Assembly (NCBI RefSeq): GCF_017573545.1
Contig: NZ_JAGEOK010000012.1
Span: forward strand, 233,064 to 297,063
Length of the DNA: 64,000 bases
From: Actinomadura nitritigenes
GTDB taxonomy: Bacteria; Actinomycetota; Actinomycetes; Streptosporangiales; Streptosporangiaceae
Direction of reading: 5' to 3'
Shown: positions 17,182 through 26,263 of the stretch, piece by piece
How positions within the stretch are numbered: position 1 is the stretch's first letter
How the letters are laid out: every line of letters begins with the position of its first letter
The notes under the pieces: model-generated
What the model was told of the DNA's origin: nothing
Databases searched by the model: none
Seen by the model: the letters and a program-made list of their open reading frames with translations, nothing else
Translations under genes and position numbers: made by a program

Positions 17182-18345
17182 ATGACGGAAACCCTCCCCC
17201 AGCCGCGCCCCCCGGAGCCGGGCCGCCCCCCGGAGCCGGGCCGCCCCCCGGAGCCCGGCCGGTCCTTCGACGGCGGGCCGGCGCCCGCCCCGCGGCCGGC
17301 GCCGGAGCCCCCCGCCCCGCGCCGCGAGCGCGACCCCTACTTCGACAACGTCAAGTTCTTCCTCATCCTGCTCGTCGTCGTCGGGCACGTCTGGGAGGTC
17401 CTCCGGAACGGCAGCCACGCGGTGGACGCCGCCTACACCGTGGTGTACGGCTTCCACATGCCGGTGTTCGTGTTCGTCTCCGGTTACTTCGCCCGCGGAT
17501 TCATGCGGTCGACCGACAAATTCCGGGTCATTTTCCCCACCTTGGTCGTTCCGTACGTGATCTTCGCCGTGCTTTACCGGCTGCAGCTCGTGGCCATCCG
17601 GGGAAATGAATTCCGGCTGCACGAGCTTTTCCGTCCGCAGTTCCTGATGTGGTTCCTCGTCGCGCTGGTGCTGTGGCGGCTGAGCGCCCCGCTGTGGGGG
17701 CACCTGCGGCACCCGGTGGCGGTGTCGGTGGCCCTGGCGCTGGTGGCCGGGAGCTGGAGCTTCAACAGCGACCCGACGCTGTGCCGGGCGGCGGCGCTGC
17801 TGCCGTTCTTCGTCCTCGGCCTGACCATCCGGCCCGAGCTGGCGCTGGCCCCGCGCAGCCGCGGGTGGACGCGCTGGGCCGGGCTCGCCGTGCTGCTGGC
17901 CGCCCTGCCGGTCGCCTACGTGTGGGAACGCGGGACCGCGCTCCCCAAGATCGCGCACGGTGTGCTGCTGTGGAACCGGGGCTACGAGCACATGCACTTC
18001 GGCGCGGTCGAGGGCATGGCGTACCGGCTGCTGGCCATGGTGCTCGCCGTCGCGCTCGGCGCCGCGTTCCTCGCGGCCGTCCCGCGCGGGCGGGCCTGGT
18101 ACACCGCGCTCGGGACCCGGACGATGTACGTCTACCTGCTGCACGGCCTCATCGTGAAGACGCTGGACTACGGCGGCGTCTTCGACGCGCACTTCTTCGG
18201 CACCCCGGCCGGCGCGGTGGCGGCGACGCTGGGGGCGCTCGCCGTCGGCGTGCTGCTCGGCACCGCGCCCGTGCAGCGGCTCACCCATTGGGCGATCGAG
18301 CCGAAGGGCCGATGGCTACTCAAGCCCTCTCATGGCAGGACATAA
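17182..18345 (+). CDS. Membrane acyltransferase, paralogue of the preceding gene
   Basis: This protein of 387 residues shares the RDPYFDNVKFFLILLVVVGH start, FHMPVFVFVSGYFARGF and YVYLLHGL motifs with its neighbour, showing tandem duplication of a COG3594-type O-acyltransferase. The N-terminal tail contains a near-perfect PEPGRP triplicate from an 18-bp tandem repeat. The ATG at 17182 follows GGAG at short spacing; a GTG at 17143 is possible. TAGAGT at 17123-17128 may be its own -10. The region around 17510-17620 uses more AT-rich codons than the neighbours. Confidence 0.85.
   Translation: MTETLPQPRPPEPGRPPEPGRPPEPGRSFDGGPAPAPRPAPEPPAPRRERDPYFDNVKFFLILLVVVGHVWEVLRNGSHAVDAAYTVVYGFHMPVFVFVSGYFARGFMRSTDKFRVIFPTLVVPYVIFAVLYRLQLVAIRGNEFRLHELFRPQFLMWFLVALVLWRLSAPLWGHLRHPVAVSVALALVAGSWSFNSDPTLCRAAALLPFFVLGLTIRPELALAPRSRGWTRWAGLAVLLAALPVAYVWERGTALPKIAHGVLLWNRGYEHMHFGAVEGMAYRLLAMVLAVALGAAFLAAVPRGRAWYTALGTRTMYVYLLHGLIVKTLDYGGVFDAHFFGTPAGAVAATLGALAVGVLLGTAPVQRLTHWAIEPKGRWLLKPSHGRT
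17205..17256 (+). repeat. 18-bp tandem repeat encoding (PEPGRP)n
   Basis: The unit GGCCGCCCCCCGGAGCCG occurs at 17221-17238 and 17239-17256, the latter with one mismatch, plus a partial copy before them. It lies in frame inside the disordered N-terminal tail of the second acyltransferase, so its copy number can vary without a frameshift. Confidence 0.85.
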
Positions 18346-18357
18346 GATTTACCTGCC
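18334..18357. promoter_or_regulatory. Inverted repeat GGCAGG-N12-CCTGCC at an operon boundary
   Basis: The arms 18334-18339 and 18352-18357 flank an AT-rich centre that includes the TAA stop of the acyltransferase gene. It lies 10 bp upstream of the -10 at 18367. It could be an operator for the teichoic-acid-like operon or a weak terminator. The word TACCTGCC recurs at 24232, upstream of the gene at 24264. Confidence 0.35.
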
Positions 18358-18366
18358 GGATGCGGG

Positions 18367-18372
18367 TATGAT
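18367..18372 (+). promoter_or_regulatory. -10 element TATGAT upstream of the TagF-type operon
   Basis: TATGAT is the closest match to the sigma-70-type -10 consensus that I noticed in this GC-rich window. A start site near 18380 would give a leader of about 25 nt before the GTG at 18405. No good -35 is visible. Confidence 0.45.
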
Positions 18373-18404
18373 CCAGATTCATCGAGTAGTTGATTGGCGT
18401 TCGC

Positions 18405-20675
18405 GTGAGCAGTGAATACGACATCTCCCTGAGCATCATCGTGCCCGTGCACAAAGTGCAGGGGTACCTGCGGCAGTGCCTGGATTCGCTGCTGGTCCCG
18501 GACGTGCCGAATCTGGAGATCATCGGGATCGACGACGCCTCGCCGGACGCCTGCGGGGAGATCCTGGACGAGTACGCCGAGCGCGACTCGCGGCTGAAGG
18601 TGCGCCACCTGACCGAGAACGTCGGGCTCGGCGAGGCCCGCAACGTCGGGCTGGACATGGCGACCGGCGACTACGTCTGGTTCTTCGACAGCGACGACTA
18701 CGCGACCGAGGGCGCCGTCAAGGCGATCTGCGAACGCCTCGCCGAGACCCGGCCCGACGTGCTGATGTTCGACTACGCGCGGTCCTACTGGAACGGGCGG
18801 GTCAAGCGGAGCATCATCAACCACCTGTTCCGGGAGCCGCCCGCGCCGGAGGTGTTCACGCTCGCCGACCGGCCGAGCCTGCTGGAGATGTTCACCTCGA
18901 TCTGGAACCGGGCGATCCGCCGCGAGTTCATGATCGAGCACGGGCTGCGCTTCAACAGCGGCTACTACGAGGACGTCAGCATCACCTACCCCGTCCTCAT
19001 GGCCGCCGAGCGGGTCAGCTTCCTCGACCGGGTCTGCTACATCTACCGGCAGCGGCGCAGCGGCGCGATCACCAAGACGGCCAGCGACAAGCACTTCGAC
19101 GCCTTCGACCAGTACGACCGCATCTTCGCGTTCATGGACCACCTGGGCCCGAGGATGGACCGGTTCCGTCCGCTGATGTTCGACCGGACGATCTGGCACC
19201 TGCTGGTCATCCTCGAGCGCGCCGACCGCGTGTACACGTCGGAGAAGCCGCGGTTCTTCGCCGAGATGACCAAGACCTACAACCGCTACAAGCCGCCGGG
19301 GCACGTCCCGCCGGACGACGAGCCGAACCTGGCCGAGAAGCACCGGGCGATCGAGCGGGGCGACTTCCGCGCCTGGGAGCGCCTCAACGGCCCGACGCTC
19401 ACGACGAAGGCGAAGAAGCGCGGCCGCAAGGTCCGCAAGCTGCAGAAGCGCGGCGTCGTCCGCTCCAAGGAGCTCGCCAAGGAGCGGTACTACGCGATGC
19501 GGCGGCACCTGCCGATCGAGGAGAACCTCGCGGTGTTCGCCGCCTACTGGTACCGCGGGTACTCCTGCAACCCCGCCGCGATCTACGAGAAGGTCCGGGA
19601 GCTGGCGCCGCACATCCGCTGCGTGTGGATCGTGAAGCCGGGCGCGCGCAAGACCATGCCGGAGGGCGTGGACTACGTGGTGGCCGGGTCGGCGGAGTAC
19701 TACCGGACGATCGCCGCCGCGAAGTACTTCGTCAACAACGTCAACTTCCCCGACAACCTCGTCAAGCGGCCGGGGCAGGTGCACCTGGAGACCCAGCACG
19801 GCACGCCGCTGAAGAAGATGGGCCTCGACCAGATGGAGTACCCGGTCGGCGCCGCCGACATGGACTTCAAGGCGCTCATCGAGCGGTCCGACCGCTGGGA
19901 CTTCCTGCTGTCCGCCAACCCGCTGATGAGCGAGGCGTGGGAGCGGGGCTTCCCCTGCAAGTACGAGCTGCTGGAGATCGGGTACCCGCGCAACGACCGG
20001 CTGGTGCGCGCGACGCCGGAGGAGCAGGCGCGGCTGCGCGACGAGCTCGGCGTCCCCGAGGGCAAGACGGCGATCCTGTACGCGCCGACGCACCGCGACT
20101 ACCAGCGCCGCTACGCCCCGATGTTCGACATCGGCCGGGTCATGGAGCAGCTCGGCGACGACCACGTCCTGCTGCTGCGCGCGCACTACTACTACAAGCT
20201 CAAGAACATGGCGGCGGACCTCGGCTGGAACGAGGACCAGGTCATCGACGTCTCCAAGCACCCGTCCGTCGAGGACCTGATGATCGCCTCGGACGCGCTC
20301 CTCACCGACTACTCGTCGGTCATGTTCGACTACGCCAACCTCGGCAAGCCGATCGTGATCTACGCCAACGACTGGGAGACCTACAAGCTCACCCGGGGCG
20401 TGAACTTCGACCTCACCGAGTTCCCGCCCGGCGTCGTCGCCTACGCGGAGTCCGAGCTCGTCGAGGCGTTCGCGTCCCGGGCGGCGTGGGGCGACGCGGC
20501 GGCGAAGCACCTGGAGGCGTTCCGGGCGCGGTTCTGCCCCTGGGACGACGGGCACGCGGCCGAGCGGGCGGTGCGCCGGGTGTTCCTCGGCGAGCAGCTC
20601 CCCCCGATGCCGGCCGTGGCGCCCTCCGCCGAAGCCTCGTCGGAGGCCTCCTCCGCGGCGTCCGGCCCGGCGTAG
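18405..20675 (+). CDS. GT2 - CDP-glycerol glycerophosphotransferase fusion (TagF-like)
   Basis: This protein of about 756 residues joins two domains. Residues of about 8-230 form a GT2 domain with LSIIVPVHKVQGYLRQCLDS, a DDAS loop and an intact metal site, FFDSDDYA. Residues of about 370-740 form a TagF-type glycerophosphotransferase with QHGTPLKKMG near 464 and TDYSSVMFDYANLGKP near 635, which carry the His and Asp/Ser residues of the family. TagF enzymes polymerise glycerol or ribitol phosphate from CDP-alcohols into wall teichoic acid on the inner membrane face. The GT2 domain may add a sugar, giving a glycosylated repeat. The GTG at 18405 lacks a clear Shine-Dalgarno; a TTG at 18390 is possible. 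Confidence 0.9.
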   Translation: MSSEYDISLSIIVPVHKVQGYLRQCLDSLLVPDVPNLEIIGIDDASPDACGEILDEYAERDSRLKVRHLTENVGLGEARNVGLDMATGDYVWFFDSDDYATEGAVKAICERLAETRPDVLMFDYARSYWNGRVKRSIINHLFREPPAPEVFTLADRPSLLEMFTSIWNRAIRREFMIEHGLRFNSGYYEDVSITYPVLMAAERVSFLDRVCYIYRQRRSGAITKTASDKHFDAFDQYDRIFAFMDHLGPRMDRFRPLMFDRTIWHLLVILERADRVYTSEKPRFFAEMTKTYNRYKPPGHVPPDDEPNLAEKHRAIERGDFRAWERLNGPTLTTKAKKRGRKVRKLQKRGVVRSKELAKERYYAMRRHLPIEENLAVFAAYWYRGYSCNPAAIYEKVRELAPHIRCVWIVKPGARKTMPEGVDYVVAGSAEYYRTIAAAKYFVNNVNFPDNLVKRPGQVHLETQHGTPLKKMGLDQMEYPVGAADMDFKALIERSDRWDFLLSANPLMSEAWERGFPCKYELLEIGYPRNDRLVRATPEEQARLRDELGVPEGKTAILYAPTHRDYQRRYAPMFDIGRVMEQLGDDHVLLLRAHYYYKLKNMAADLGWNEDQVIDVSKHPSVEDLMIASDALLTDYSSVMFDYANLGKPIVIYANDWETYKLTRGVNFDLTEFPPGVVAYAESELVEAFASRAAWGDAAAKHLEAFRARFCPWDDGHAAERAVRRVFLGEQLPPMPAVAPSAEASSEASSAASGPA

Positions 20676-20767
20676 CGGCCGCGCGCCGGAACGCCGCCCT
20701 TTCTTTTCCTGACCGTCCGCGACCGGACCCGCCGGCTCCGGCTCGCACAGCCCTCGAAGGAGTGGGC

Positions 20768-23700
20768 ATGACCGCCCCCAGGATTAGTGTCATCGTGCTC
20801 TCGCACGGCGCCGGAGAGGACCTCGGCGACGCCCTGGACTCTCTCGCGGCCCAGACGTTCCGGGACCTCGAGGTCCTGGTCGTGGACGACGGCACCGGCA
20901 CGGCCGCGCGGGCGGCGCTGCCCGACGACCGGTTCCGGATCGTCCGCAGCGGCGCGCCGAGCCGGGGCGCGGCCCGCAACCTGGGGGTGGCCGAGAGCCA
21001 CGGCGAGTTCCTGCTCTTCGCCGACGGCGGCGACCCGATGCCGCCGGAGGCGGTCGCCTCGCTGCTGACGGCGCTGGAGGCGTCCGGGGCCGAGTTCGCG
21101 ACCGGGCCCGACGCGGCCCGCCGGTGGACGGGCCAGGTGTCGCAGTGGAAGGCGAGCGCCGACGCCCCGGCGCCCGCGAAGGCCACCGACCTGCACCGCA
21201 GCCCGGACCTGCTGAACCGCCGCCGGATCGTCGGGTCGCTGTTCCGCCGCTCGTTCTGGGACGCGGCCGGCCTGGAGTTTCCCGACCTCGGGCGCTACGA
21301 CGACCTGCCGGTCGCGGTGCGGGCGGCGCACCTGGCGAAGTCGGTCGACGTCGTCGAGGCCCCCGTCCTGCACCGCCGTGGACCGCGCCACGAGCCGACC
21401 ACCGAGCCGCAGGAGATCGCCGACGGCTTCGGCGCGGCGAACCTCGCGACGTCCTGGGTCGCCGAGCGCGGCGACGTCAAGGAGCTGCGGCGGCTCCAGC
21501 TCGCCCTCGTCTCGACCGAGCTGAAGATGTTCCTGGACGCCCTGCCGGACCTGTCCGGCGAGGAGCGGGAGCAGGTCGTCGCGCAGGCGGCGGCGTACGC
21601 CGGGGGTGTGTCGGCGAAGGTGTTCGCCGAGGCGCCCGCGCTGACCCGGCTGAAGTGGCACCTCGCCTCGGAGGGCCACACGATGGAGCTGGTGAAGGTC
21701 GTCCGGTACGAGCGGGGGAAGTCCTCGCCGTCGATCGTCCGCGACCCGCTGCGCCGCTACGTCGTGTACCCGTACTGGAAGGACGCGAAGCTCGACGTCC
21801 CCCGCGACGTGTACCGGGCGCGCGACGAGGTCAAGATGCGGGGCCGAGTGCACACGGTGCGCTGGGAGGGCGACCGGCTGGTCGTCACCGGCGAGGCGTA
21901 CATCAACTCGGTCAGCTCCCGCCGCCGCTGGACGTCGATCAAGGCGGTGACGCTGCGCAACGGCCGCCGCAAGATCCTCATGAAGGCGCGGCAGACCCCG
22001 AAGCCCGGCAAGTCGTCCGGCGGCTGGACCGGCTTCGAGTTCGCGCTGGACGCGGGGAAGCTGAAGGAGCGCGGCGGCTGGGCGGAGGGCACCTGGGAGG
22101 TGCACGCCTCGGTGCTGAACGCCGGCGTGTTCCGGCAGGGGCCGGTGCGCGGCGGCGGCTCGGGGACGGGTGCGCACCCGCCCTACCGGTACGTCGCCGA
22201 CGACGTTCGCATCGTCCCGAAGGTCGTGGACGGGTTCCTGGTCGTGCAGGTGGAGCGGGTCCGGGAGCGCGCGACGGCGCTGCGCTGGGACGGCTCCGCG
22301 CTGCTCATCGAGGTCGACGCGGCCGCCGGCCCGCCCGCGGAGTTGGTGCTGACGCTCGGCGACGCGCGCGTCCCGGTGCCGGTGACGCCGCGGTCCGGCG
22401 GGTGGACGGCGCGCGTCGACCCGGACTCGCTGGACGTCGACATCGACGCCGACGCGATCGACGACACCCGCGACTGGACGCTGTCGGCGGACGGCCGGCC
22501 GCTCGTCCTCGCCGAGGGCGTGGAGGAGGCGCGGCGCACGTCCGGCGCGCTGGAGGTCAGCGCGGGCCACGGCCCCGGCGGGTACGTGCGGGTGCGGCGG
22601 GCGACGACGCGGCTGTCGGTGAGCGACTGCGCGTGGCGCCCCGACGGGACCCTGTCGCTGGCGGCGACGCACACGGCGCACACGGGCGGCCAGATCGTGG
22701 TCCGCAGCCGCGGGCGCCGCAAGGAGCACGCGTTCGACCTGGTCCCGGACAGCTCGGGCACGCTGCGGGCCGAGGTGCCGGCGGCGGCGGTGCCGAGCGT
22801 CGCGGGGATCCTGCCGCTGCGGCCGGGCCGCTGGGACGTGCTGTTCCGGCCGCCGGGCGGGCGGGCGCTGACGGTCCGGCTGACGGACGCCGCGCAGCGC
22901 GCCCTGCCGGAGCCGCTGGAGGTGGCGCGCCGCGGCTACGCGCTGGAGACCAAGGACGGCCGGCTGGTCATCGCGGTCACCGGCGACGTGTCCGGCGAGG
23001 AGAAGAGCGCCGGGGCGAAGTACCGGGAGGAGGCGCGCCGCAAGGTGGCCCGCGAGGGGCTGCGCGACGCGGTGCTGTTCTCCTGCTTCAACGGGCGGCA
23101 GTTCTCCGACAGCCCGAAGGCGATCCACCAGGAGCTGCTGCGGCGCGGCGCGGACCTGGAGCAGCTGTGGGTCGTGAACGACGCGCAGGCCGAGCTTCCG
23201 GACACGCTGAAGGCCGTCCGGCTGAACGGCAAGGAGTGGCAGGAGGCGGTGACGACGTCCCGCTACATCGTCACCAACCACCGGCTCGGCGACTGGTTCC
23301 AGCGGCATCCCGACCAGGTGGTGCTGCAGACCTGGCACGGCACCCCGCTGAAGAAGATCGGCCGGGACGTCAAGGAGGTCCACTTCGCCTACGCGCCGGG
23401 GATGAAGTCGGCGCTGCAGAGCAAGGAGAAGAAGCCGGAGGGCCCGTCCGTCCCGGAGTGGAGCCACCTGCTGTCGCCGAACCCGTTCAGCACGGAGATC
23501 TTCCGCCGCGCGTTCGCGTTCAAGGGCGAGATGCTGGAGGTCGGGTACCCGCGGAACGACCTGCTGTACAGCCCGGAGGCGGACGCGGTCGCGAAGTCGG
23601 TCCGGGCGCGGCTCGGCATCCCGGAGGGCAAGCGGGTCGTGCTGTACGCGCCGACGTGGCGCGACGACCAGTACTACAGCCGCGGCCGGTACAAGCACGA

Positions 23701-24175
23701 CATGCGCCTCGACCTGGAACGCGCGCGCGCCGCGCTGGGCGACGACCACGTCCTGCTGGTCCGGCTGCACTCCAACGTGGTGGACGGCATCACCGAGGAC
23801 GAGCACGGCTTCGTCCGCGACGTGTCGCTGTACCCGGACATCACCGAGCTGTACCTGATCTCCGACATGATGATCAGCGACTACTCGTCGGTGATGTTCG
23901 ACTACGCCAACACCGGCCGGCCGATGCTGTTCTTCACCTACGACCTGGCCGACTACCGGGACCGGCTGCGCGGCTTCTACTTCGACTTCGAGGCGGAGGC
24001 GCCGGGGCCGCTGGTGGAGACCTCCGACGACCTGATCGACGCGATCCGCGACGTCGACGCGGCGACGGCGGGGCACCAGGACCGGTACAAGGACTTCGTC
24101 GCGCGGTTCTGCCCGCTGGACGACGGGAAGGCGGCGGCGCGCACCGTGGACCGGGTGTTCCCGCCGCAAGGGTGA
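20768..24175 (+). CDS. Very large GT2 - beta-domain - TagF-like fusion
   Basis: This protein of 1135 residues begins at an ATG 5 nt after GAAGGAG. Residues 1-220 form a GT2 domain (RISVIVLSHGAGEDLGDALD), but the metal-site region reads FADGGDPMPP instead of DSDD, so catalysis there is doubtful. Residues of about 330-740 are beta-rich with no motif I recognise. Residues of about 770-1130 form a TagF-type glycerophosphotransferase with TWHGTPLKKIG near 855 and SDYSSVMFDYANTGRP near 1037. It is probably a second polymerase or primase for a teichoic-acid-like chain, with the beta region binding polymer or partners. It is much longer than usual for TagF and follows its paralogue by 92 bp. Confidence 0.88.
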   Translation: MTAPRISVIVLSHGAGEDLGDALDSLAAQTFRDLEVLVVDDGTGTAARAALPDDRFRIVRSGAPSRGAARNLGVAESHGEFLLFADGGDPMPPEAVASLLTALEASGAEFATGPDAARRWTGQVSQWKASADAPAPAKATDLHRSPDLLNRRRIVGSLFRRSFWDAAGLEFPDLGRYDDLPVAVRAAHLAKSVDVVEAPVLHRRGPRHEPTTEPQEIADGFGAANLATSWVAERGDVKELRRLQLALVSTELKMFLDALPDLSGEEREQVVAQAAAYAGGVSAKVFAEAPALTRLKWHLASEGHTMELVKVVRYERGKSSPSIVRDPLRRYVVYPYWKDAKLDVPRDVYRARDEVKMRGRVHTVRWEGDRLVVTGEAYINSVSSRRRWTSIKAVTLRNGRRKILMKARQTPKPGKSSGGWTGFEFALDAGKLKERGGWAEGTWEVHASVLNAGVFRQGPVRGGGSGTGAHPPYRYVADDVRIVPKVVDGFLVVQVERVRERATALRWDGSALLIEVDAAAGPPAELVLTLGDARVPVPVTPRSGGWTARVDPDSLDVDIDADAIDDTRDWTLSADGRPLVLAEGVEEARRTSGALEVSAGHGPGGYVRVRRATTRLSVSDCAWRPDGTLSLAATHTAHTGGQIVVRSRGRRKEHAFDLVPDSSGTLRAEVPAAAVPSVAGILPLRPGRWDVLFRPPGGRALTVRLTDAAQRALPEPLEVARRGYALETKDGRLVIAVTGDVSGEEKSAGAKYREEARRKVAREGLRDAVLFSCFNGRQFSDSPKAIHQELLRRGADLEQLWVVNDAQAELPDTLKAVRLNGKEWQEAVTTSRYIVTNHRLGDWFQRHPDQVVLQTWHGTPLKKIGRDVKEVHFAYAPGMKSALQSKEKKPEGPSVPEWSHLLSPNPFSTEIFRRAFAFKGEMLEVGYPRNDLLYSPEADAVAKSVRARLGIPEGKRVVLYAPTWRDDQYYSRGRYKHDMRLDLERARAALGDDHVLLVRLHSNVVDGITEDEHGFVRDVSLYPDITELYLISDMMISDYSSVMFDYANTGRPMLFFTYDLADYRDRLRGFYFDFEAEAPGPLVETSDDLIDAIRDVDAATAGHQDRYKDFVARFCPLDDGKAAARTVDRVFPPQG

Positions 24176-24263
24176 TCGACTGTAGCCATACGTGATCGTC
24201 CGGCACCGATGCGTTGATAAGCTACCTGCCTGGCACAAGCGACATCGGGGAAGGCTGCGGACA

Positions 24264-25085
24264 TTGGACGCGGTGGCCAACCATTGCCGCGTGGGCTCCG
24301 ACGACCGCCTGCGCATCCGGTGGCACGACCCCCTGCCGGAGGGGCGGCGGGTCGTGCTGCGGCACCGGGAGTCGGGCGAGACGCGCCCGGCGCCCGTCGC
24401 GGCGGACCGGCGGTCGCTGGAGGTGGACGTCGGCGAGCTGGCGGCCGGCACGTGGGAGCCCGTCATCGAGGCGGACGCCGCGGCGGACGGTTCGGACGAC
24501 GGCACGGCGGGCGGCTCCGCCGGAGGCGCCGCCCGCCCGATCCTGACCGACGACCCGGGCTTCTCGCTGGACGGGCTGCGCGCCTACGCGGGCCGTCCGC
24601 GCGACCGGGCCGTGCGGGCGGTGCGGACGCGGAAGGGGCACGCCCGGCTCCGCGTCCGGACGGTCTCCCCGCACGCGGAGGTAGCGGCGGTGCACCCGCA
24701 CGACGGCGAGATCCGGATCGACGGGTGGCTCGCGTACACGGGCCCGCAGGCCGGCGAGCCCGCGCGGCTCGTCGCGGCGCCGCGCGACGGCGGCGCCGCG
24801 GTGACCGGGGAGGTCGTCCTCGACGGGACCGGCTTCCGCGGCCGGCTGGCGGTCGACGCGCTGGCCGCGGCGGAGCCCGCCCTGTGGGACCTGTGGCTCG
24901 ACGTCGGCGACGTGCACGCCCGCCTCGGCACCTGGCTCGACGACGCGCCCGGCAAGCGCGGCAAGCTGTCCTACCCCCGGCAGGTCGCCGCGCCGGCCGG
25001 GCGGGAGATGGCCGTCCGGCCGTACTACACCGAGCGGGACCAGCTGGCGGTCTCCTGCCGCCCGGTCGGGGATGACGGCGCGTGA
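24264..25085 (+). CDS. Beta-rich protein of unknown function in the TagF-like operon
   Basis: This protein of about 273 residues has no family that I recognise. It is rich in short predicted strands, has no membrane helix or signal peptide, and contains an acidic Gly/Ala linker near residue 75. The order of elements (a DGWL-type strand, a G-F-G-type loop, a WDLWLDV strand, then PYYTERDQLAVSC) resembles the middle region of the 1135-residue TagF fusion encoded just upstream (RLVVTGEAYI, TGFEFALDAG, GTWEVHASVL, GFLVVQVERV). I infer a stand-alone copy of that domain. TTG at 24264 follows GGGGAAGG at 9 nt; GTGs at 24192 and 24273 are alternatives. Its stop overlaps the next start (GTGA). Confidence 0.6.
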   Translation: MDAVANHCRVGSDDRLRIRWHDPLPEGRRVVLRHRESGETRPAPVAADRRSLEVDVGELAAGTWEPVIEADAAADGSDDGTAGGSAGGAARPILTDDPGFSLDGLRAYAGRPRDRAVRAVRTRKGHARLRVRTVSPHAEVAAVHPHDGEIRIDGWLAYTGPQAGEPARLVAAPRDGGAAVTGEVVLDGTGFRGRLAVDALAAAEPALWDLWLDVGDVHARLGTWLDDAPGKRGKLSYPRQVAAPAGREMAVRPYYTERDQLAVSCRPVGDDGA

Positions 25086-26263
25086 GGATCACGTTCCTGC
25101 TGCTGGAGGCCTTCTCCATCGACGGCACCGTCCGCTGCACCTTCACGCTCGCCGACGAGCTGTCGCGGCGGCACGAGGTCGAGGTCGTGAGCGTGCTGCG
25201 GGACCGCGACCGGCCCGTCCTGCCGCTGTCGGGCCGGGTCCGGCTGCGGTCCCTGGTCGACGTGCGGCCCGGCGCGACCGTCCCGTGGCCCCACACCGCG
25301 CGCGCCGAGCGGCTGATGCCGGAGCCGTCCGCGATGGTCCACCCGGAGGAGCGCAGCTTCAACAAGTACAGCGCCTGGACCGACGACCGGCTCACCCGCT
25401 TCCTGCGGCACCTGCACACGGACGTGCTGGTCACGACACGCGCCGGGCTCAACCTGGCGGCGGCGCGGCTGGCGCCCCGCCGCGTCGTCGTGGTCGGGCA
25501 GGAGCACCTCCAGCTCGGCATCAACGAGCCGGGGATCCTCGCGGAGATCAAGGAGTGGTACCCGCGGCTCGACGCGCTCACCTGCCTGACCGCCGCCGAC
25601 CGGGCCGCCTACGAGGAGCTGCTGCCGCTGGGGTCGTGCCCGGTCCGCGCGATCCCCAACGGCCTGCCGACCCGGGTGCATCCGCGGTCCCGGCAGGAGA
25701 ACCGGATCGTCGTCGCGGCCGGCCGGGTCGTGTGGATCAAAGGCTACGACCTGCTGATCGACGCGTTCGCGAAGGTCGTGGAGAAGCACCCGGAGTGGAG
25801 CCTGCGGATCTACGGGGACGGGCCCCGGCGCGAGGAGCTGCGCCGCAGGGCGACCCGGCTCGGGCTGTACAACAACGTCCTGATGATGGACCCCACCGAC
25901 GACATGGAGGGCGAGCTCGCCAAGGCGTCGGTGCTCGCGGTGTCCTCGCGCGCCGAGTCGTTCGGGATGACGATCATCGAGGCGTTCGCGTGCGGGCTGC
26001 CGGTGGTCGCCTTCGACTGCCCGTGCGGGCCCCGCGAGATCATCACCGACGGCCGGGACGGGCTGCTCGTCCCGCCCGAGGATCCGGACGCGTTCGCCGG
26101 GGCGCTGCTCCGCGTGATCGAGGACGAGGAGCTCCGCCTGGCGATGGCCGCGAACGCCGTCGCGGCGGCGACCCGGTTCGACATCGCGGTCGTGGCCGCC
26201 GCCTGGGAGCGGATGCTGGCGGACCTGCGCGCCCGCCCGCGCCGCCGGACGGGGCGGCGCTAG
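25082..26263 (+). CDS. GT4-family glycosyltransferase (teichoic acid decoration-like)
   Basis: This protein of 393 residues has a GT-B fold and starts at the GTG overlapping the previous stop by 4 bp. The donor-site region is SRAESFGMTIIEAFACGLPV; AAGRVVWIKGYDLLIDAF opens the C-terminal domain. It resembles GT4 enzymes that glucosylate poly(glycerol phosphate), and the operon with two TagF-like proteins supports that. The acceptor is inferred from context only. Its TAG stop shares the palindrome CTAG with the convergent gene's stop. Confidence 0.88.
   Translation: MRITFLLLEAFSIDGTVRCTFTLADELSRRHEVEVVSVLRDRDRPVLPLSGRVRLRSLVDVRPGATVPWPHTARAERLMPEPSAMVHPEERSFNKYSAWTDDRLTRFLRHLHTDVLVTTRAGLNLAAARLAPRRVVVVGQEHLQLGINEPGILAEIKEWYPRLDALTCLTAADRAAYEELLPLGSCPVRAIPNGLPTRVHPRSRQENRIVVAAGRVVWIKGYDLLIDAFAKVVEKHPEWSLRIYGDGPRREELRRRATRLGLYNNVLMMDPTDDMEGELAKASVLAVSSRAESFGMTIIEAFACGLPVVAFDCPCGPREIITDGRDGLLVPPEDPDAFAGALLRVIEDEELRLAMAANAVAAATRFDIAVVAAAWERMLADLRARPRRRTGRR

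Noticed and set aside
17205..17256. Possible CRISPR-like direct repeats
   Set aside because: The units are contiguous, 18 bp long, in frame and without spacers, so this is a coding tandem repeat.
20441..24505. A 1354-codon open frame antisense to the TagF fusion
   Set aside because: Its composition is a typical GC-rich shadow, and the plus-strand frame has clear GT2 and TagF motifs and a strong Shine-Dalgarno.
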